Below are positions 7,847 through 16,727 of a stretch of DNA of 64,000 nucleotides, piece after piece. The notes under the pieces are model-generated. The model saw only the letters and a list, made by a program, of their open reading frames with translations. It had not been told where the DNA came from and searched no databases. Both the position numbers and the translations under genes were made by a program. This DNA is from Gemmatales bacterium (GTDB taxonomy: Bacteria; Planctomycetota; Planctomycetia; Gemmatales; Gemmataceae), in NCBI GenBank assembly GCA_026004675.1, contig BPJP01000006.1, positions 186,001 through 250,000 of the forward strand, in the 5' to 3' direction. Each line of letters begins with the position of its first letter. Position 1 is the stretch's first letter.

Positions 7847-9469
7847 TTAACGGCTCTTGACTGCTTCTTCGAGACTGATCAAACCGTCCCCGTCGGCATC
7901 CAGCCGCCTGAAGTCATCCAAGGCTCCGAGGAATTCGCGCTGGGAAATTTCCCCGTCGCCGTTTTGGTCCATCTTGCGAAACCACAATGGCCCGCGCGTC
8001 GCAGGCTGCGGTAGATTGTTGGGCCGTCTCCTCGTACCCGCAAACTGGCCCATCACCATCATGCCTTGCCCGCCGGTTTGCCCCTTGGCAACGGTGATTT
8101 GCACTTTGATAGGAATCTCCGTTTTCGCAAGCAGGCCGTCACCATTCGCATCGAGTTCCGCCATTTTCTTCACGGCTTGGCGTAGCTCTCTTATGGTCAA
8201 TTGGCCGTCATCATCGCTGTCCAATGCCGAAAAAAGACTTTGGTCTTGAATACTCGCCGCGATTGAGACGAAGCTATTGGAGACGGCGTCTTCCAGCTGG
8301 TAAATCAATTGGCGTTCTTCCTTTGTCAATTTACCGTCGCCATTTCGATCCACGAAATCGAAGACATACAAAATGGCGCGATAACGCCGATCCGCGAGGT
8401 CTTTTTTTTCGACGAAACCTTGTTTGTCAAACACAGAAGGCATCACGCGCAGCACGTCGTAACGTCTGGTCGAAGTGGATTGGCTGGTGGTGAGCGAAAT
8501 CGTCGTGCTGGCGAATTGCGCTTTGACGGTCATCGAAGCGGTTGGAGAATCGCCGAAAGCACTGAGGTGATTGAACGGCTTGCCCAGGCGTACGACGACT
8601 TCCAGGTCGGCTTTTTCCTGAAGCCAGCCTCGTAATTCGGCCTCGTCAAGCAAGCTGTCGCGGTCTTTGTCCAGACGGACAAATACGTTGTTCGAAAACA
8701 CTGCTTCTTGGCGATCGAGTTTTTTGTTGTGGTCGCGGTCATAATGCGCAAGTATTTTGGCGGAATCAGCCGAAATGAGCCTGTCAGACGCGTTTTGCAC
8801 CTGAGTGTAATAACGAAAAGATTGGGTTTGGCCCAACAACTCGGCAATGGTAACGATTTCGTCGTCATTCGCGTCGAATTTTCGCAGCGACACTTCCGCC
8901 TTTTCGATCTCAGCCTTGGAAAGCTTGTTGTCACCGTTGAGGTCCAAATGGCGGAACAGCGTAGCAGTCAATCCAACTTCTGCTGACGCAGTTGGGCGCC
9001 TATATTGCTGCTGATACAGCGATCCGATTTGGATCGCGCCCATCCCGTTTCGTTCATAATAGCTACGCAGTTCAGCCAGGGAAATTTTGCCGTCACGGGG
9101 ATCGAGGTCCAAATCGTTGCTGCTCAATCGTCTCGCGGAGCGCAGCATGGAGAACAAGCCATACGCACCATAGGTACGCATATAGGCCAAGGCTTGCGGC
9201 GTCGGCGCTTTCGCTAACTCGTTTGCATCCAGGATGCCGTCATCGTTGCCATCAAGGAACCGGAAGAGCGTCTCAAAGAATTGTTTTGAGCGCACCGTAT
9301 AAGACATGCCATCAATCTCGATGTGCAGCCGAACCAGTACGGGGCGGTCGTCCGCAAGAAAAATCAAGTCTTTGATATCGTTTGCTTTGGAATCGGCAGC
9401 GGTGGCGACCGAACAACAAGCCAAGAGAACCAGGGCGGCGACAAACGTGACAAGCCGGCTAGTGGCCAT
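7847..9469 (-). CDS. Exported protein with about eleven EF-hand motifs
   Basis: The protein has 540 residues. The start at 9469 is chosen because GGAGG lies 7 nt before it and a signal peptide follows directly (MATSRLVTFVAALVLLACC). LLAC could be a lipobox. The mature part contains calcium-binding loops such as DGNDDGILDANEL, DLNGDNKLSKAEI, DRNGDGKLTKEER, DSDDDGQLTIREL, DANGDGLLAKTEI, DQNGDGEISQREF and DADGDGLISLEEA. I count eleven loops, three or four of them degenerate. It would bind Ca2+ outside the cytoplasm. It is the last gene of a minus-strand cluster of secreted proteins and converges with the DUF1549 gene; the two stop codons lie in a CGTTAA/TTAACG inverted repeat. The ligand-dependent role is unknown. 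Confidence 0.85.
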   Translation of the reverse strand: MATSRLVTFVAALVLLACCSVATAADSKANDIKDLIFLADDRPVLVRLHIEIDGMSYTVRSKQFFETLFRFLDGNDDGILDANELAKAPTPQALAYMRTYGAYGLFSMLRSARRLSSNDLDLDPRDGKISLAELRSYYERNGMGAIQIGSLYQQQYRRPTASAEVGLTATLFRHLDLNGDNKLSKAEIEKAEVSLRKFDANDDEIVTIAELLGQTQSFRYYTQVQNASDRLISADSAKILAHYDRDHNKKLDRQEAVFSNNVFVRLDKDRDSLLDEAELRGWLQEKADLEVVVRLGKPFNHLSAFGDSPTASMTVKAQFASTTISLTTSQSTSTRRYDVLRVMPSVFDKQGFVEKKDLADRRYRAILYVFDFVDRNGDGKLTKEERQLIYQLEDAVSNSFVSIAASIQDQSLFSALDSDDDGQLTIRELRQAVKKMAELDANGDGLLAKTEIPIKVQITVAKGQTGGQGMMVMGQFAGTRRRPNNLPQPATRGPLWFRKMDQNGDGEISQREFLGALDDFRRLDADGDGLISLEEAVKSR

Positions 9470-9571
9470 GATCCGACCTCCGAGTAAGAGAATGTGCTCC
9501 AACAAAGCTGAAGGATGTTTCCCCGAGAATGACGACCTGGCCTGAAAGGCCGGGTCACGTCTGCTTGATGG

Positions 9572-10930
9572 CTAAAGAATCTCTTCGATCGGTCGGGCCT
9601 TTTTATCAACGATCGGAATCGGCCGACCGACATTGGACGGATTGTATTTGTGCGGATCGACCCCGAGGGCTTTGCAGATGGTGGCCAAGAAGTCGTGACT
9701 GTTGACCGGTCTTTCTTCGACAGTTGTTCCATCAGCACTGGTTCTGCCGACGACCTGGCCGCCCTTGATGCCGCCCCCAGCAAGAACCGTGGACCAGGCG
9801 TTGGGGTAATGATCCCGGCCGCCGTTTTGCCGACCGCGAGGAATCTTGGGTGTTCGACCAAACTCTCCCATCCACACGATCAAGGTCGAGTCCAGCAGTC
9901 CCCGGTCTTTGAGGTCGCTCATCAATGCTGCCCAGGCCGGGTCAAGAATCTCGCATAGTCGCCGCACAGTGGGGAAGTTATTGTTGTGCGTATCCCAACC
10001 AAAGACATTCAGCCCCGGGACGCGAGAAAGAGTGACTTCCACGAACGGCACCTTGCGTTCGATCAACCGCCGCGCCAGCAGGCATCCCTGGCCAAACAGA
10101 TTTCGGCCATAGGCGTCCCGCGTTTCGTCTTTTTCCTCGCTCAGATCGAAGGCTTTGGCCGCCTCGGAACGCATCAAACGAACGGCGCGGTCATACGCCG
10201 TCTGGTGGCTCTTCGGAGAGATGCCAGGGTGCTTACGGACGAAGTCATGCTCCAGACTCTGCAAGAGCGATATACGGGCATCTACCTGCTCTTTGCTTAC
10301 ATCACCATACGGTTGCAGGTTCTGTACCTTTAGCAACTCTTGATAGGCGTCGGCGTCATTCGTCCGAAACGCCCGTGTAGCATCTCCGACGATCAGCGGA
10401 GCATATTTCGGACCCAAAAAGCCAGGTCCCCATGCCGCCGGATTGAAAAAACGATAAGGAGCGATACTCACGAAGTTCGGCAATTCCGACTGGTCGTCAC
10501 CCAACTCTTTGGATAACGAGGCGCCGATGGTCGGATAATGAATAGGCCCCTGGGGCAACTCTCCCGTCCTCATCAAGAAGGTACCCCGGCCATGATCGCC
10601 TTCCTTTGTCGACATCGAGCGAACGATCGCCATTTTGTCCATGAACTTGGAGATTTTGGGGAGGTGCTCGCTGATCTTGATACCGGGAACGTTGGTTTGG
10701 ATTTCTTTGAATTCGCCGCCATTCTCATGGTTGGGCTTCAAGTCGAAGGTGTCGATTTGGCTGGGGCCGCCATTCATCCACAAGAGGATGCAAGATTTCC
10801 TGCGTTGCGGATTGTTGACGGTTTCTCTGGCCAGTGCTTCGATCCAGCCGGACATCGAAAAGCCGACGACGCCGGCCGATGTCAGACGCATCCACTCCCG
10901 CCGCGTAAGCTGGTAATCGTGTTTTGCCAT
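9572..10930 (-). CDS. DUF1501 family protein (sulfatase-fold, Tat-exported)
   Basis: This 452-residue protein belongs to the DUF1501 family, distantly related to sulfatases and alkaline phosphatases. It is almost always encoded beside DUF1549/DUF1553 genes in planctomycetes, as here. The N-terminus TRREWMRLTSAGVVGFSMSG is a twin-arginine signal. Family motifs visible are LLWMNGGPSQIDTFD, GDHGRGTFLMRTGE, GWDTHNNNFP and WMGEFGRTPKI followed by GRDHYPNAW. AAGGAG is 8-10 nt before the ATG. It follows the DUF1549/DUF1553 gene ending at 11023 and probably shares its transcript. Catalytic activity is not established for the family. Confidence 0.93.
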   Translation of the reverse strand: MAKHDYQLTRREWMRLTSAGVVGFSMSGWIEALARETVNNPQRRKSCILLWMNGGPSQIDTFDLKPNHENGGEFKEIQTNVPGIKISEHLPKISKFMDKMAIVRSMSTKEGDHGRGTFLMRTGELPQGPIHYPTIGASLSKELGDDQSELPNFVSIAPYRFFNPAAWGPGFLGPKYAPLIVGDATRAFRTNDADAYQELLKVQNLQPYGDVSKEQVDARISLLQSLEHDFVRKHPGISPKSHQTAYDRAVRLMRSEAAKAFDLSEEKDETRDAYGRNLFGQGCLLARRLIERKVPFVEVTLSRVPGLNVFGWDTHNNNFPTVRRLCEILDPAWAALMSDLKDRGLLDSTLIVWMGEFGRTPKIPRGRQNGGRDHYPNAWSTVLAGGGIKGGQVVGRTSADGTTVEERPVNSHDFLATICKALGVDPHKYNPSNVGRPIPIVDKKARPIEEIL

Positions 10931-11022
10931 GATTCAGTCTCCTTGCATCGTCCGGTCGAGCCGGGAAGTGTTTTGAAAAATTCGGTGCCAGGCCACCGCC
11001 TCTGACAGGCGACATTCGGATA

Positions 11023-12618
11023 TCAGTGGTTGAACATAAACTCGGAACTGTTTAGCAATGCCCAGAAAACGTCAGCAATGGCTGCCCTGGGATTTTTCTT
11101 CGGACCACCGGAATCCACATACCGTACCATGCGGTCGAGTTCTTCGGCGGAGGGCATTCGGGATAACGTCGCCAGGAACAAAACTTCGACTTTCTTGGCG
11201 GTAGTGTCCAGGAAAGGCGCATCCCAAATCGCCGCCAGGCGTTCGGTCTTTTCGAGGTTGGCCCCGTCCGTTGCGCTTCCGATGAAATCGCCGTTCATCA
11301 ACATGAGCGCTTGCAGAATCGAGGACTGATATTCGGTTGGCCTTTCTTGGCTGGCGAACATGGCGAGGAATTGTTGCCGGGCCGTCGTTTGCGTAAAAAC
11401 TGTCTGACGACCCGCTTGCGGATTGGTTTGGCGATATCCGGTCGCTTGCACCAGGCTGTCCCAGAATTGCTCGGCTGTCAGGCCTTTGATGGCCATGCAG
11501 GCGAACAGCCGGGGTTCCGGCTCTTCACCATCGACTTCGCTGGTTCGCTGGTAGGTTTTGCTGTTAACAATGGCGCGGATCAAGTACTTCAGATCGAACT
11601 GATGTGCGGCAAACTGGCGACCCATTTCTTCAAGCAACTCCGGATGACTGGGCGGGTTGCCTTCGCTCGGTTCGTCGACCGGATCAACGAAGCCGATACC
11701 GAAGAAATGTGCCCAAAAGCGATTCACGGTCGCTTTGGCGAAATACGGGTTTGTCGGCGAGGTTACCCAGTCGGCCAGAATCTGACGAAGAGGCAAATCG
11801 CTCGTCATATCCGGTTCGGTGCCGTCCAAGAACCGGGCGACGACTTCTGTTTCCGTATCCGGAATCTTGATCTTGTTGACCCGTGGACTTTCACTGGCAG
11901 TCGTCACGAAACCGTTCCGCGAAGTCGAGCGGATACCCGCAAAGAAGGCAGCCAGCTGCCAGAATTGCGTTCGCTTGTACTCGGCAAAGGGGTGATTGTG
12001 GCACTGGGCGCATTCGAGCTTTACCCCGAGAAAAATTCGTGACACACTCGCTGCCAGGTTCTCCGGCTTGAATTCGTTGGCCTGATAGAAGGCAATCGCC
12101 TGACCGGCACCGGTGGAACGTGAAAGACTTCGTCCCTGGCTATAGCCGACTGGTGCCGTAATCAACTCCCTCACCATCGTGTCGTACGCAACATTATCGC
12201 GGAACCTTTGGGCCAACCAGGCACGAAACGTCTGATCCAAAAAACGGCGATTGTTGGACTCTGGAAGCAGAAGCCTGTTCCAGGTGTTGGTCATGTGGTT
12301 TACGTAAGCGGCGCTTCGCAGAATCTGCTCGACCAGCCTCGCTCGTTTATCTGGACGTTTGTCGTCAAGAAAAGCCCGCACTTCAGAAACCCGTGGTATC
12401 CGGCCCGCCAGGTCGAGATAGACGCGACGCATGAACTCGGCGTCACTGGCCAAAGGCGCCGGTCGAATACCCGCGTCTTTGATTCGAACTTCGATCAAAC
12501 GATCGATGGTCGAAGACAGTTTAAGAGCTTCGGTCACCTCGGGACCGACTTCCGCCCGCAGAAGAGGCACGACCAGCAGAAGCGCCGGACACGCCAGGAT
12601 ACCACATCGCATGATCAT
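11023..12618 (-). CDS. Secreted DUF1549/DUF1553 protein, short form
   Basis: The protein has 531 residues. The start at 12618 is chosen from AGGAGG 7 nt upstream and the signal peptide beginning MIMRCGILACPALLLVVPLL. DUF1549 covers roughly residues 35-230 (FMRRVYLDLAGRIPRVSEVR and CAQCHNHPFAEYKRTQFWQL, a CxxCH haem-type motif). DUF1553 covers the rest (TVNRFWAHFFGIGFVDPVDE, STILQ-type region, ending SSEFMFNH). Unlike its longer relatives it lacks an N-terminal cytochrome domain. It lies between a small secreted protein gene and DUF1501. The same C-terminal FMFNH occurs in the paralogue ending at 13306. Confidence 0.92.
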   Translation of the reverse strand: MIMRCGILACPALLLVVPLLRAEVGPEVTEALKLSSTIDRLIEVRIKDAGIRPAPLASDAEFMRRVYLDLAGRIPRVSEVRAFLDDKRPDKRARLVEQILRSAAYVNHMTNTWNRLLLPESNNRRFLDQTFRAWLAQRFRDNVAYDTMVRELITAPVGYSQGRSLSRSTGAGQAIAFYQANEFKPENLAASVSRIFLGVKLECAQCHNHPFAEYKRTQFWQLAAFFAGIRSTSRNGFVTTASESPRVNKIKIPDTETEVVARFLDGTEPDMTSDLPLRQILADWVTSPTNPYFAKATVNRFWAHFFGIGFVDPVDEPSEGNPPSHPELLEEMGRQFAAHQFDLKYLIRAIVNSKTYQRTSEVDGEEPEPRLFACMAIKGLTAEQFWDSLVQATGYRQTNPQAGRQTVFTQTTARQQFLAMFASQERPTEYQSSILQALMLMNGDFIGSATDGANLEKTERLAAIWDAPFLDTTAKKVEVLFLATLSRMPSAEELDRMVRYVDSGGPKKNPRAAIADVFWALLNSSEFMFNH

Positions 12619-12799
12619 GGGATAGCCTCCTGGAATCGCCGCACCAGGCTTTCGCCCGGTCCGGGACGGTGGAGTCACGAAAGGGGCGACGCAAGATGAA
12701 CGAATGAGCCGCGCAGTTCTAACAGCTAGAAACCCCGTTTTCGCGCCGCAAGTCGCGATAGCCGAACAAACCGAACGGACCTATCGGCGAACTTCGACA

Positions 12800-13216
12800 T
12801 TAACGGTTTACGCGCTCAACTTTCCATTTCACACCATTTTCGATGACGAATACTTTGAGATGGAAGCGGAGGTCACGGCTCAGACCCCGCCGGTAGGCAA
12901 AGATCACCGTTTTGCCGTCATACCGAGTGTCGAGTTGATCCTTGCCGGAACCGCCCCAGGAGAAAAGCAAAATGTACTGAGATTTGAAATCGACTTTTTC
13001 CTTGAGTTTCTGCGCAACTTCCGGATTGGCGATGACTTGGGCGAGTTCCCTGGCATTCTTGATGGTCTTGGGTTTGGGAAGGCGATCCTCCGTTTTGAGG
13101 GCAAACCCTTTGATCACGATCTCTTTGATCGGAGCGATTTTCGCATCCTGGCCAAAGCAGGGGAGGAAGCCGCTGAGGAGCAAACATGCGATGGCAGAGA
13201 CTGGGAGCGTTTTCAT
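12800..13216 (-). CDS. Small secreted protein of unknown function
   Basis: The protein has 138 residues. The ATG at 13216 is preferred over upstream frames because it begins a clean signal peptide (MKTLPVSAIACLLLSGFLPC), with a GGAG element upstream. The mature part is basic with alternating strands (FKSQYILLFSWGGSGKDQLD, TVIFAYRRGLSRDLRFHLKV) and ends in KVERVNR, suggesting a compact beta-rich domain. I do not recognise the family. It sits between two DUF1549/DUF1553 genes on the same strand (90 bp after one, 182 bp before the other), so it is likely co-expressed and may be an accessory secreted subunit. Confidence 0.7.
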   Translation of the reverse strand: MKTLPVSAIACLLLSGFLPCFGQDAKIAPIKEIVIKGFALKTEDRLPKPKTIKNARELAQVIANPEVAQKLKEKVDFKSQYILLFSWGGSGKDQLDTRYDGKTVIFAYRRGLSRDLRFHLKVFVIENGVKWKVERVNR

Positions 13217-13305
13217 GACCTGCTCCGATTGAGGGCTGATGCGGGATTGTTCAGTAGCCCACCTTCGCCTGTCGACCCCGGCGGCTTCTTCGCGGAGTTG
13301 GTGGA

Positions 13306-16300
13306 TCAATGATTGAACATAAATGCTGGGCTGTTCAACAGCGCCCAAGCCAGGTCTTGAGCGCCGATTTCACGGGCGCTCCTTGGCCGAACGTGGCGGC
13401 GAACCTCCTCACGCAGCCTGGCCAATTCTGCATCCATTCCTTGATAGAACTGCATTAACTGGTCTTTTTGCGTCTGGCTTCGTTTTTCCTTTGGAGTGGC
13501 CAGAATTCTGGCAATGGCTGGCGGAAACCGATTCAATCGAATGGGCGGTTTCATCGACGTCACCGACAAGCGGAATCGGCCAATGTTGTGCTTTTTGCCA
13601 GCGAAGCGTTGCTCGATCTGGAACGTCAACTCGGCGCCTTGCGTGTATTGGGCCGGCCGACGTAATTCGAAAACAGCGGTCTGGGGCTTGCCGAATTGCG
13701 GAGCGATGGCCCACCCCGTCGCTTTGTTGTTGTCGACCGCTCTGCGGATATCGAACCCGCCCTGATTGAAAGTGGCGGATGGATTCTGCAACGGGAACGG
13801 ACGAGCCGGCTGATTCGTGCCTTTCGGTTTGATGAGCAGTTTTAATTCGCTCAACACAAAGTTTCCGTTGTCGGCGCGACCTGGCCCGTTAGCTGGCAAA
13901 CTGGGATCGGGCAACACCTCGAGGCGGATGCCAGTAATGTTCTTCAAGTCCGTTGTCGCCGACACAGTATAGACATCGGGAGATCCGTTTTTGCCGCTGG
14001 CCAGAATCGAATGGTCGGCAAGTTTTGTCAAGGTCGCTCCCGCTGACGATTTGGCCGATACGTCCTTGAGCACCGTCCAGGTCGGTTCCTTCGCCAGACT
14101 TGCTTCCCATTGTTCAAGTCGTTGCGGCAAGGTCTTTTCATAAGCGGCCAATGCGGCTTGTGCCTGGTCGGCGGCGGCGATCATGCGCTTGAACTCTTCT
14201 TCGTTGCCTTGCAGTGCTAATATGCCCGCCTTCAATTCTTCCGGGGTGGGTTGGCGACACAGAATCATCAGGAACATTTCTTCGACAACTTTCGCGTCAT
14301 CTTTTTCGCGTTCCAACAGTTTGGCGATGGCATTGTTCGGATCTCGAATCGCATCATTGATCACCGGACCATTGACGAGGTTCAGGACCGAGCCGAGCAT
14401 GACGCTGTCGGTGCGTTCGCACTCACAAGCACTCTCGCGAGCCGGCTGACCAAAAAGGTCGAGAAAGCTGCCCGGAATTGGCACGTTAGTGTCGACCAAT
14501 TGCGCCGCACGCGATCCCGGCGGTAGACCAGGCAACCGACTCAGCGAACCAGTGGCCCGGTGAATCGCATCATACAAAACCTCGGCCGGCAAACGCCTTG
14601 GGATCGCATGAGAATAGTTGATGCGGTCATCAGCATTCCATTTGTTCGGCTTGTATGAATGTTGGTAAGTTCGCGATTTGCAAATCGTCTTGTAAAGGTG
14701 CTGGACATCGAAGCCGCTGTCGATGAACTCCTTCGTCAACCGGTCCAAAAGAGCCGGATTCGTCGGCGGGTTGCCGGCGCGAATGTCATCGACAGGCTCG
14801 ATCAAACCGACGCCGAGGAGATAGCTCCACACGCGGTTGACGTAACTGCGAGCAAAATAAGGGTTCTCCGGCGACGTGATCCAGCGGGCGAGTTGCTCGC
14901 GCCGTGAGGCTTGTTCAGGTATCTTTCCGCCGTGTTCGAACGGGAATTGGGGTTTGGCAATCTCTCCCGTTCGCAGATGCTTGATCTCTCCCTTGTTGCT
15001 GTCGCTGATGATTTCCGCCAGGGGCAATGCTTTTTGCACTGCGGTGCCGGCCAGCTTCTTGCCTTTGAATTTCGGATCTTCTTTGCGATCGATTTGGGCG
15101 AAATACGCTGCCAGATGGTAGTACTGGCTCTGGTTCCAGCGCTCAAAGGGATGGTCGTGGCATTTATTGCAGTTGAAACGAATTGCCAAAAACAAATGGG
15201 TAGTATTTTCCACCGCATCTTCAGGAGTGCGCAGAATCTTATAGTAAGAGGCGGGCGGATTGGCGATGTTGGAACCACTTGCTGTCAAGATGGTATAGAC
15301 GAACTCGTCGTAGGGCATGTTCTTGGCTAGCGCGTCATGAATCCATTTGCGAAAGGCTCGCGCTCCTTCTTCGCCAAGAAACTTGCGATTCACTTGGAGC
15401 AGGTCAGCCCACTTGTTCGTCCAATGCTCCACGAAATCGGGACTACCGACCAGCTTATCGATTACTTCGTTCCTTTTTTCTCGAGTGGGACGCGGATCGT
15501 TCAGAAACGCCCGCACGACATCCACCGAAGGAGGCAATCCGGTCAAATCCAGATAGACCCGGCGAATGAATTCGGCGTCGCTGCACAATTCGCTCGGCAG
15601 AATCTTGACCTGCCGGAGTTTTTCGTAGACGAGGGTGTCGATGAAATTGAATTCCGGGACGTCTTTCCAGACAAAGCCGCTCCGGTCTCCCATGACGATC
15701 AACGTGCGGGCGGCGTAGGCTCCTTCAAAGCGGGCCATCATGGCTGTTTCGCCTCGGCGAATGGCCGTTACCAATCCCTGGCTGTCGACCGTCGCAACCT
15801 CGGTATTGCTGCTTTCAATGAACGCGTCCGCTGTCACATCACGGACCGAACCATCACTGTAGCGGGCGTGAACCACCATTTGCTGTTTCATGCCAACACG
15901 CGGAATGGTCGCGGATTCGGGAAGAACTTCGATACCAACCACTCGAGGGCTTTCCGGGTCGTACTGGACGCCATCCCGTATCCAGGAATAGAGAATCTTG
16001 TAATAGCGGCTGTCCGGCGCAAAGAGGGTACCGCCTTCGTGAGGAACTTCTCCGATCGGCTTGAGCAGCATCAAGCTGCGTTCCGGAGCTGCGCGGTTAA
16101 AACGCCGACCGCCCAGGTCATCGACCAAAGCGCGGTGGTCCAACAGTGGATCGTAGCCTCGCAATGTCAGCTTGAAGCCATTTTGTCCTTTTTGTGCCCC
16201 GTGGCATGTCCCGGAATTGCAACCGGCTTTACCCAAAAGGGGCATGACATCACGAATGAAGCTGACCGGGACATTTCCCTTTTGGCCCGTTACTGTCACT

Positions 16301-16638
16301 GGCAAGGATACAGTCTTGCCCGCAAAAGAGAAAACAAGCGTCCCTTTGCCGTCCGCTTTGGGCCAAACCTGGCCACGAGAACTGACTTCGACCAGAGCTT
16401 TCGGCGCCTGGACTTTTACCATCCGCGTCAGATCGACTTTTTCGCCTGTTTCGAGAACACCACTAATGAGCACTTGCCGGAACTCGTACGGGCTGCTTAA
16501 AGTCATCGATTTTGGCGCCGCTTCCAGGCGAATCACCTTCAGGCCGGCCGGAAGCGTTTCCAAGTCTGCTTTGCCGAAACTCGGCGAAACGATCAGCCCG
16601 CAAAAAGCGACTACAGCCACCAAACGAAACGGTTTCAT
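13306..16638 (-). CDS. Secreted Ig-like/cytochrome-like/DUF1549/DUF1553 protein, long form
   Basis: The protein has 1110 residues, starting at 16638 after AGGAA with 7-nt spacing and a signal peptide (MKPFRLVAVVAFCGLIVSPS). The domain order is: an N-terminal beta-rich domain; a cytochrome-like segment with the unusual CNSGTCHGAQKG motif (CX4CH); a bacterial Ig-like domain (VHARYSDGSVRDVTADAFIE); DUF1549 (FIRRVYLDLTGLPPSVDVVR, CNKCHDHPFERW); DUF1553 (YVNRVWSYLLGVGLIEPVDD); a discoidin-like insert near residues 850-990 (NKATGWAIAPQFGKPQTAVF); and a DUF1553 tail ending SPAFMFNH. It follows the cytochrome-WD40 gene by 89 bp, the usual planctomycete pairing. It presumably acts on the cell surface or in the periplasm; the reaction is unknown. 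Confidence 0.92.
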   Translation of the reverse strand: MKPFRLVAVVAFCGLIVSPSFGKADLETLPAGLKVIRLEAAPKSMTLSSPYEFRQVLISGVLETGEKVDLTRMVKVQAPKALVEVSSRGQVWPKADGKGTLVFSFAGKTVSLPVTVTGQKGNVPVSFIRDVMPLLGKAGCNSGTCHGAQKGQNGFKLTLRGYDPLLDHRALVDDLGGRRFNRAAPERSLMLLKPIGEVPHEGGTLFAPDSRYYKILYSWIRDGVQYDPESPRVVGIEVLPESATIPRVGMKQQMVVHARYSDGSVRDVTADAFIESSNTEVATVDSQGLVTAIRRGETAMMARFEGAYAARTLIVMGDRSGFVWKDVPEFNFIDTLVYEKLRQVKILPSELCSDAEFIRRVYLDLTGLPPSVDVVRAFLNDPRPTREKRNEVIDKLVGSPDFVEHWTNKWADLLQVNRKFLGEEGARAFRKWIHDALAKNMPYDEFVYTILTASGSNIANPPASYYKILRTPEDAVENTTHLFLAIRFNCNKCHDHPFERWNQSQYYHLAAYFAQIDRKEDPKFKGKKLAGTAVQKALPLAEIISDSNKGEIKHLRTGEIAKPQFPFEHGGKIPEQASRREQLARWITSPENPYFARSYVNRVWSYLLGVGLIEPVDDIRAGNPPTNPALLDRLTKEFIDSGFDVQHLYKTICKSRTYQHSYKPNKWNADDRINYSHAIPRRLPAEVLYDAIHRATGSLSRLPGLPPGSRAAQLVDTNVPIPGSFLDLFGQPARESACECERTDSVMLGSVLNLVNGPVINDAIRDPNNAIAKLLEREKDDAKVVEEMFLMILCRQPTPEELKAGILALQGNEEEFKRMIAAADQAQAALAAYEKTLPQRLEQWEASLAKEPTWTVLKDVSAKSSAGATLTKLADHSILASGKNGSPDVYTVSATTDLKNITGIRLEVLPDPSLPANGPGRADNGNFVLSELKLLIKPKGTNQPARPFPLQNPSATFNQGGFDIRRAVDNNKATGWAIAPQFGKPQTAVFELRRPAQYTQGAELTFQIEQRFAGKKHNIGRFRLSVTSMKPPIRLNRFPPAIARILATPKEKRSQTQKDQLMQFYQGMDAELARLREEVRRHVRPRSAREIGAQDLAWALLNSPAFMFNH

Positions 16639-16727
16639 GTTGGCATTCCTGTTTCGAATACGTGTTGGGACGACAAAAGAGATTAAACCGCTCCCTGTCA
16701 AAGAATCAAGCCAGTAACCAGACATTG

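Noticed and set aside
7830..7852. Inverted repeat CGTTAA/TTAACG as a bidirectional terminator
   Set aside because: The stem is only 6 bp with no T-run; it mainly reflects two facing TAA stop codons.
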